Assembly: GCA_965372135.1 (NCBI GenBank)
Contig: CBDVBD010000060.1
Span: forward strand, 1 to 16,732
DNA from: CBDVBD01 sp965372135
GTDB lineage: Bacteria > Electryoneota > RPQS01 > CBDVBD01
Direction: 5' to 3'
Length of the DNA stretch: 16,732 nt
Made by a program: the position numbers and the translations under genes. Shown piece by piece: positions 12,530 to 16,732 of this stretch. Every line of letters begins with the position of its first letter. Position 1 is the stretch's first letter. The notes below the pieces were generated by a model that was not told the origin of the DNA, ran no database searches, and worked only from the letters and a program-made list of their open reading frames with translations.

Positions 12530-13999
12530 ATGAAAACTCGAAACGTGTTTCTTTTAGCATCGCTCTCTGTCATCTTATTAACAGTTACACTATCATACGC
12601 CCAAGCACCTGACACCTTGTGGACAAGAACATATGGGGGAACCATGGAAGATTATGCAATTTCCGGGCAACAACTACCTGACGGGAATTACATTATCGTA
12701 GGATATACCACCTCATTTGGTGCTGGGGGATTTGATGCATGCCTGGTAAAGATTGATTCGGTGGGTGACACCCTATGGACCAGAACCTACGGTGGAACTG
12801 GAGAAGATAGAGGCTACTCTATCAGGCAGGCGACGGCCGGGGGATATGTCATCGGGGGATATACAACATCCTTTGGTGTCGGCATGGATGATGGGATGAT
12901 CATTAAAACAGACAGTGTGGGGAATACTACGTGGTTACATACTTTTGGGGGTTTTGCTAATGACCATTTCGGAGATGTTCGAGAAACGCACGACCAGGGA
13001 TTTATCGCTACGGGATATACCGAATCCTTTGGTGCAGGTGGGAAGGATTTGTATCTTGTGAGGACTGATCGTAGCGGGGATACTCTTTGGACTCGTGCCT
13101 ACGGCAGTTCGCAGACTGAGGAGGGTGCTCGCGTTCAGCAGACATCAGACCGAGGTTTTTTGGCGGTGGGCTACACTAACGACAATGGGACTTATGACTT
13201 CTATTTAGTGAAAACTGACTCAGTGGGCGATACTCTTTGGACGAGAACCTATGGTGGAAACGGCACTGAATTTGCTTTAGATGTCCAGCCATGCAGTGAC
13301 GGATCATTTATATTAGTAGGACCAACTTCATCAGTGGGAAGCACTTGGAATATCAAATTGCACAGAGTTTCTGAGACTGGAAACACCATTTGGGGGCGAA
13401 CTCTTGTACGATCCCATGACCAGGGCGGATATTCAATTGATCAGTGTTCTGACGGTGGGTTTATTATCTCAGGATATTATACATCCCAATACTCTGTGCA
13501 ACCGTTTAAAATTTACTTGGTAAAAACTGACAGTTTGGGCGATACCCTTTGGACACAAAAGTACGGTGGAACCAGCGATGAATGGACTAATTATGTTCAA
13601 CAAACATCTGATGATGGATATTTCATTGTCGGATATACCGAATCATTTGGCGCTGGCATGGTGGATATGTATGTAATAAAAACTGAGGCTGAAGGAAATC
13701 CCAATGTTCCAAATCTTAATGTAGAATCCGCACCAAAAGATTTTGCATTATTCCATGCCTATCCGAATCCCTTTAATGCAATTACTACAATATATTATGA
13801 TGTTTCTTTGAATGGAAGAGTGCAAGTGGATGTCTATAATATATTGGGAGAACGAGTAGCGACGGTAGCGGAACATCAAGCAATTCCAGGACGGTACTTG
13901 GTGACCTGGGATGCGGGGGATTTACCGTCGGGAATCTATTTCTGCCGTATGCAAGCCGGCGATTTTCAACAAGTGCGGAAAGTAGTGTTATTGAAATAG
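12530..13999 (+). CDS. Secreted seven-repeat beta-propeller protein with type IX-like C-terminal sorting domain
   Basis: The product is 489 residues from the ATG at 12530, which follows GGAGGT (12519-12524) by 5 nt. The signal peptide MKTRNVFLLASLSVILLTVTLSYAQ leads directly into seven units of about 50-55 residues. Each opens with a version of GDTLWTRTYGG and runs through DGGYIIVGYTTSFGAG and YLVKTDSVG, consistent with a seven-bladed propeller. The domain from about residue 405 has YPNPFN (411-416), VYNILGERVATV, WDAGDLPSGIYF and a final KVVLLK, matching the C-terminal sorting domains of FCB-type bacteria. The protein is probably exported and surface-bound or released. No catalytic motif is visible; the propeller may bind a ligand or surface. 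The gene looks AT-richer than its neighbours. A longer in-frame start at 12248 would translate the palindromes and bypass the signal peptide, so it is rejected. Confidence 0.85.
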   Translation: MKTRNVFLLASLSVILLTVTLSYAQAPDTLWTRTYGGTMEDYAISGQQLPDGNYIIVGYTTSFGAGGFDACLVKIDSVGDTLWTRTYGGTGEDRGYSIRQATAGGYVIGGYTTSFGVGMDDGMIIKTDSVGNTTWLHTFGGFANDHFGDVRETHDQGFIATGYTESFGAGGKDLYLVRTDRSGDTLWTRAYGSSQTEEGARVQQTSDRGFLAVGYTNDNGTYDFYLVKTDSVGDTLWTRTYGGNGTEFALDVQPCSDGSFILVGPTSSVGSTWNIKLHRVSETGNTIWGRTLVRSHDQGGYSIDQCSDGGFIISGYYTSQYSVQPFKIYLVKTDSLGDTLWTQKYGGTSDEWTNYVQQTSDDGYFIVGYTESFGAGMVDMYVIKTEAEGNPNVPNLNVESAPKDFALFHAYPNPFNAITTIYYDVSLNGRVQVDVYNILGERVATVAEHQAIPGRYLVTWDAGDLPSGIYFCRMQAGDFQQVRKVVLLK

Positions 14000-14012
14000 C
14001 ATATAAATGGTG

Positions 14013-14036
14013 CTGTCAGGTGCCCTCACCTGACAG
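14013..14036. repeat. Perfect 10-bp hairpin abutting nadB
   Basis: CTGTCAGGTG (14013-14022), loop CCCT, CACCTGACAG (14027-14036). It lies 13 nt after the propeller-gene stop and ends 6 nt before the nadB ATG. It is followed by AAAATA rather than a T-run, so it is not a typical plus-strand terminator. Confidence 0.78.
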
Positions 14037-14042
14037 AAAATA

Positions 14043-15641
14043 ATGGACAACCTAATCACCACAGATTTCCTGGTTATCGGTTCCGGCGTAGCGGGATTAA
14101 CCTTTGCTTCCAACGTCTGCGACAAAGGCAAAGTCATCATCGTCACCAAAAAATCCGACACCGAATCCAACACCAACTACGCCCAGGGCGGCATCGCATC
14201 GGTGAACGCACCGGATGACAGCCCGGAACTACACATCCAGGACACCTTGGAGGTGGGTTGCGATTTGTGCCATCAGGATGCAGTGGAATTAGCCATCCGT
14301 GAAGGACCGGCTCGGATAGAGGAGTTAATCCAATTAGGGGTGGAATTCACCCGCAACCAGCAAGGAAATCTGGCTTTGGGACGCGAAGGAGGGCATTCCC
14401 GCGACCGCATCGTACATTCCAAGGATATGACCGGTTACGAAATCGAAAAAACCATGGTAGCCAAAGCCAAAGAATGCCCCAGCGTCGAAATCCTGGAAAA
14501 CCATATCGCCATTGATCTGATAACCGTCCCCAAAGTCCGGGAACGAAAAATCCCCCCCACCGGCACTCGGTGTTGGGGAGTGTATGCTCTGGACCAGGAA
14601 AAAGGGGAAGTGGTCACCATCCTCGCTAAAGTTGTCTACTTGTGCACCGGCGGCGCCGGTCGCGTGTACATGCACACCACTAATCCCGACATCGCCACTG
14701 GTGATGGGATCGCCATGGCGTACCGAGCCGGCGCTAAAATCGCCAACCTGGAATTCATGCAGTTCCATCCCACCACCTTGTATCCCCCTCGGAACCGTAG
14801 TTTTCTGATTACCGAAGCGGTGCGTGGGTTCGGCGGGATCCTGCGCACCCAGGATGGTCGTGCCTTCATGGACGAATACAGCCCCAAAAAGGACCTGGCG
14901 CCCCGTGACATCGTCGCCCGCGCCATCGACCGGGAATTGAAGCTGCGGGGGGAAGAATTCGTACTGTTGGATGTCACCCATAAAGATGCCGAAGCGATCA
15001 AAAAAAGATTCCCGCACATCTACAGAACGTTGATGAAAGCGGGAATCGATATGACAATCGAGCCGATTCCGGTGGTTCCGGCGGCTCACTACATGTGCGG
15101 CGGAGTGGTTACCGATCTCGATGGGAGGACGTCGATCCAGGGGCTATACGCCGCAGGCGAAGTAGCCATGACCGGCGTTCATGGTGCCAACCGCCTGGCG
15201 TCCAATTCGCTGTTGGAAGCGGTGGTGTTTGCTCACCGAGCCGCCGAGACCGCCGCCAATGAGCTGATAAAAACTTCGGAGCGATATCCATTAGTACCTC
15301 GTTGGTCTGATGAGGGAACCATGAACCACGAAGAGTGGGTTCTGATTTCCCATGATAAATTAGAGATTCAACAGTTGATGTCTGACTACGTCGGGATTGT
15401 CCGGTCCAATTTGCGATTAGTGCGTGCCCAGCGTCGTATTGACCTGATTGCCGAAGAAATCAATGCGTTTTACTGGAAGACTCCGGTGTCCGAAGGAATC
15501 CTCGAACTGCGAAACATCGCACTGGTGGCGCAATTAATCATCTTCTGCGCCTTGACCCGACGGGAAAGCCGGGGATTGCATTACAATACCGACTATCCCG
15601 ACCGAGACGACGAAAATTGGCGCATCGATACCGTAATTTAG
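14043..15641 (+). CDS. nadB: L-aspartate oxidase
   Basis: The product is 532 residues, the family's usual length. It is a cytoplasmic FAD enzyme that oxidises L-aspartate to iminoaspartate, the first step of NAD synthesis, with fumarate or oxygen as electron acceptor. The FAD-binding GSGVAG is at 13-18. Other signatures are NYAQGGIA, GGHSRDRIVHSKDMTG, GGAGRVY, EFMQFHPTTLY, PRDIVARAID, AAHYMCGG and YAAGEVAMTGVHGANRLASNSLLE, which separate it from succinate dehydrogenase flavoproteins. The C-terminal helical domain is complete (LTRRESRGLHYNTDYP). The start is the ATG at 14043, needed for the FAD motif, yet no Shine-Dalgarno precedes it because a hairpin occupies that space. nadA and nadC are not nearby. 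Its stop overlaps the convergent membrane-protein gene by 4 nt. Confidence 0.96.
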   Translation: MDNLITTDFLVIGSGVAGLTFASNVCDKGKVIIVTKKSDTESNTNYAQGGIASVNAPDDSPELHIQDTLEVGCDLCHQDAVELAIREGPARIEELIQLGVEFTRNQQGNLALGREGGHSRDRIVHSKDMTGYEIEKTMVAKAKECPSVEILENHIAIDLITVPKVRERKIPPTGTRCWGVYALDQEKGEVVTILAKVVYLCTGGAGRVYMHTTNPDIATGDGIAMAYRAGAKIANLEFMQFHPTTLYPPRNRSFLITEAVRGFGGILRTQDGRAFMDEYSPKKDLAPRDIVARAIDRELKLRGEEFVLLDVTHKDAEAIKKRFPHIYRTLMKAGIDMTIEPIPVVPAAHYMCGGVVTDLDGRTSIQGLYAAGEVAMTGVHGANRLASNSLLEAVVFAHRAAETAANELIKTSERYPLVPRWSDEGTMNHEEWVLISHDKLEIQQLMSDYVGIVRSNLRLVRAQRRIDLIAEEINAFYWKTPVSEGILELRNIALVAQLIIFCALTRRESRGLHYNTDYPDRDDENWRIDTVI

Positions 15642-16057
15642 AAATTACCGGCGTCGGTAGACTTTAAAGAACTCATCGCCTGCTCTTCTTTCTTTTCCCG
15701 TGCCAATCGCTTTTGATTTAATGAATTGGCAATCAGCACAGCGATACCGATGCACAAGGGTATAACACCAAAACTGTAAAACCCGGGACCAGCACACCAT
15801 TCAGCAGGAAACAAGAAACCGTAAAACACCAATCCCACACCAATTCCGATCCACACCAAAGCTGCGGTATACGGATTATGATGTTTCGGTTTCTTCGGTC
15901 TTTCTTCTACTAAGGAAGGTGGTAGGTCTACCCCTTTCTCCAAAGCCAGCATCCGCTGTTTGTGTTCCATCTGACGGCGTTTGTATTGCGCATTGATCGC
16001 AAAATATACGATCAGCACCATGGCACCGAACATCGTGATGGGTATCATGAATTCCAT
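15638..16057 (-). CDS. Small DUF6249-like membrane protein
   Basis: The product is 139 residues read on the minus strand. The ATG at 16055-16057 is preferred because AAGGAG lies 6 nt upstream (plus-strand 16064-16069); the ATG at 16072 lies before that site. It has an N-terminal membrane helix (MIPITMFGAMVLIVYFAI), a basic segment with RMLALEKGVDLPP, then two more helices (ALVWIGIGVGLVFYGFLF and FGVIPLCIGIAVLIA) and a charged tail. The 'RMxALEKGxxLP' block between helices is typical of DUF6249-type inner-membrane proteins, whose function is unknown but which often sit beside ECF sigma factors. Here it is divergent from one, 143 nt apart, so a part in the sigma factor's signalling circuit is plausible. 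It overlaps the end of nadB tail to tail. Confidence 0.8.
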   Translation of the reverse strand: MEFMIPITMFGAMVLIVYFAINAQYKRRQMEHKQRMLALEKGVDLPPSLVEERPKKPKHHNPYTAALVWIGIGVGLVFYGFLFPAEWCAGPGFYSFGVIPLCIGIAVLIANSLNQKRLAREKKEEQAMSSLKSTDAGNF

Positions 16058-16100
16058 GATCCTCTCCTTCATAAATAATTGTTGATTGCCTGCGTTCTGA

Positions 16101-16134
16101 TTTATTAGTGCACCGGTGGGTGCGAAATGTTGCA
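16101..16134 (-). promoter_or_regulatory. Candidate promoter of the DUF6249-like gene
   Basis: On the minus strand TGCAACATT (plus coordinates 16126-16134), an 18-nt spacer and TAATAAA (16101-16107) match the plus-strand arrangement before the sigma-factor gene. The 8-bp palindrome CACCGGTG (16111-16118) sits in the spacer and could be an operator. Confidence 0.5.
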
Positions 16135-16156
16135 GGAAGGAAAAAATTTTTACCAT

Positions 16157-16190
16157 TGCAACATTCAGGCGTATCGTCGAGTCTATTAAA
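16157..16190 (+). promoter_or_regulatory. Candidate promoter of the ECF sigma gene
   Basis: TGCAACATT (16157-16165), an 18-nt spacer and TATTAAA (16184-16190). It is the mirror-oriented partner of the motif at 16101-16134. If TATTAAA is the -10 element, transcription would begin close to the ATG at 16201, giving a leaderless or nearly leaderless message. Confidence 0.5.
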
Positions 16191-16200
16191 ATGAAAGCCA

Positions 16201-16732
16201 ATGGATTTCCGCCATATGATTCATAGTGATGACACGGTTCTTTATAAACGACTGATTAAGCAGGATGCCACTGCCTTTCAGGATTTAGTGGATCAATATA
16301 AAAATTTAGTTCACAGTGTCATCCGCCAAACCATTCCGGAAACCACCCAGGCGGAAGACTTGGCGCAAGAGGTCTTTATAAGGATATACAAAGGACTACC
16401 GGGATTCAAAGGACAATCCCGATTGTCAAGCTGGATTTGGCGGATCGCCTATCGCGTTTGCCTGTCCGAAATCAAACAAATCCGGAAAGAAAAAGGACTG
16501 GTATCCATCGACGACCCCGACGCCAGCATGAATCTAAGGATTCACCCGGATGTGGTCGATGAAAAAAGTACCTGGGAAAAGATTGATGACCGGGACCAAT
16601 GGGAAGTCCTGTTCAAACAGTTGCCGGCGCGCCATCGGATGATTTTAGTGCTATACTATTACCGGAACTTGTCCTATTTGGAAATCGCCGAAATCCTGGA
16701 TCGTCCCATGGGCACGGTAAAAAGCGACTTAC
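16201..16732 (+). CDS. ECF-type RNA polymerase sigma factor, 3' end cut by the window
   Basis: An open frame from the ATG at 16201 runs off the right edge (177 codons seen). Region 2 is clear: LVDQYKNLVHSVI, then AEDLAQEVFIRIYKGLPGF and SRLSSWIWRIAYRVCL, the core- and -10-binding helices. A variable linker (SIDDPDASMNL...) leads to region 4: LPARHRMILVLYYYRNLSYLEIAEIL followed by RPMGTVKSDL, the -35-binding helix-turn-helix. Region 3 is absent, which defines the ECF class. The ATG at 16216 is an alternative start; neither has a good Shine-Dalgarno. An anti-sigma gene would be expected just downstream, outside the window. The divergent DUF6249-like gene shares its promoter motif. Confidence 0.92.
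   Translation, partial: MDFRHMIHSDDTVLYKRLIKQDATAFQDLVDQYKNLVHSVIRQTIPETTQAEDLAQEVFIRIYKGLPGFKGQSRLSSWIWRIAYRVCLSEIKQIRKEKGLVSIDDPDASMNLRIHPDVVDEKSTWEKIDDRDQWEVLFKQLPARHRMILVLYYYRNLSYLEIAEILDRPMGTVKSDL

Noticed and set aside
14334..15089. 251-codon antisense frame inside nadB
   Set aside because: It is long only because of nadB codon bias; the translation is low in complexity and matches nothing I recognise.
16156..16189. ECF-type promoter with GAAC/CGTC boxes before the sigma gene
   Set aside because: TGCAAC and CGTC are only 12 nt apart, too close for the usual 16-17 nt spacing; the shared TGCAACATT-N18-TAWTAAA pattern fits better.

Overview
The window is a roughly 53% GC bacterial chromosome segment (rough impression, not computed) carrying mostly housekeeping genes. 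Several traits point to a Gram-negative of the Fibrobacteres-Chlorobi-Bacteroidetes (FCB) superphylum or a related uncultivated phylum such as Zixibacteria, KSB1, Latescibacteria, Marinimicrobia or Cloacimonadota: a secreted protein ending in a YPNPFN-type (type IX secretion-like) sorting domain, a FadL/PorV-like outer-membrane barrel, two lipoproteins, and a THEP1-type NTPase. The phylum itself cannot be fixed from this sequence.

Layout. 3-191: AT-rich tail of a gene cut by the window edge. 364-2573: a citrate-lyase-alpha-type CoA transferase without visible partner subunits, then a lipoprotein. 2725-5577: ornithine carbamoyltransferase, then a translationally coupled pair of a Tyr/Trp-rich lipoprotein with a CxxCH motif and an outer-membrane barrel, closed by a strong terminator. 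5807-8940: a YhaM-like OB-fold/HD exoribonuclease overlapping (ATGA) a secreted M1-like metallopeptidase with altered active-site signatures. 8973-11371: two tandem zinc-ribbon/DUF2007 proteins, enolase and a FtsB/DivIC-like division protein. 11713-13999: a THEP1-family NTPase and a secreted seven-repeat propeller protein. 14043-15641: L-aspartate oxidase (NAD synthesis). 15638-16732: a small DUF6249-like membrane protein on the minus strand, divergent from an ECF sigma factor cut by the right edge. Apart from the membrane protein, all genes are on the plus strand.

The intergenic DNA is the least ordinary part. It contains several families of short palindromes: hairpins with an invariant CTTG loop and fully changed but still complementary stems, often led by GGAGTGCG; hairpins with a fixed 13-nt loop flanked by GGTT/AACC; and a copy of the palindrome that translates antisense as FIPAKAGIH. 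They cluster at 10985-11048, 11377-11671 and 12245-12464, and some abut start codons (the FtsB-like gene, nadB). The divergent promoter region 16101-16190 holds two outward-facing copies of the same bipartite motif, TGCAACATT-N18-TAWTAAA, one in front of each gene. I see no CRISPR array, prophage, transposase, tRNA or rRNA, and no clear new multi-gene system. The best leads are the palindrome families, the mirrored promoter motif, and the lipoprotein/barrel pair.
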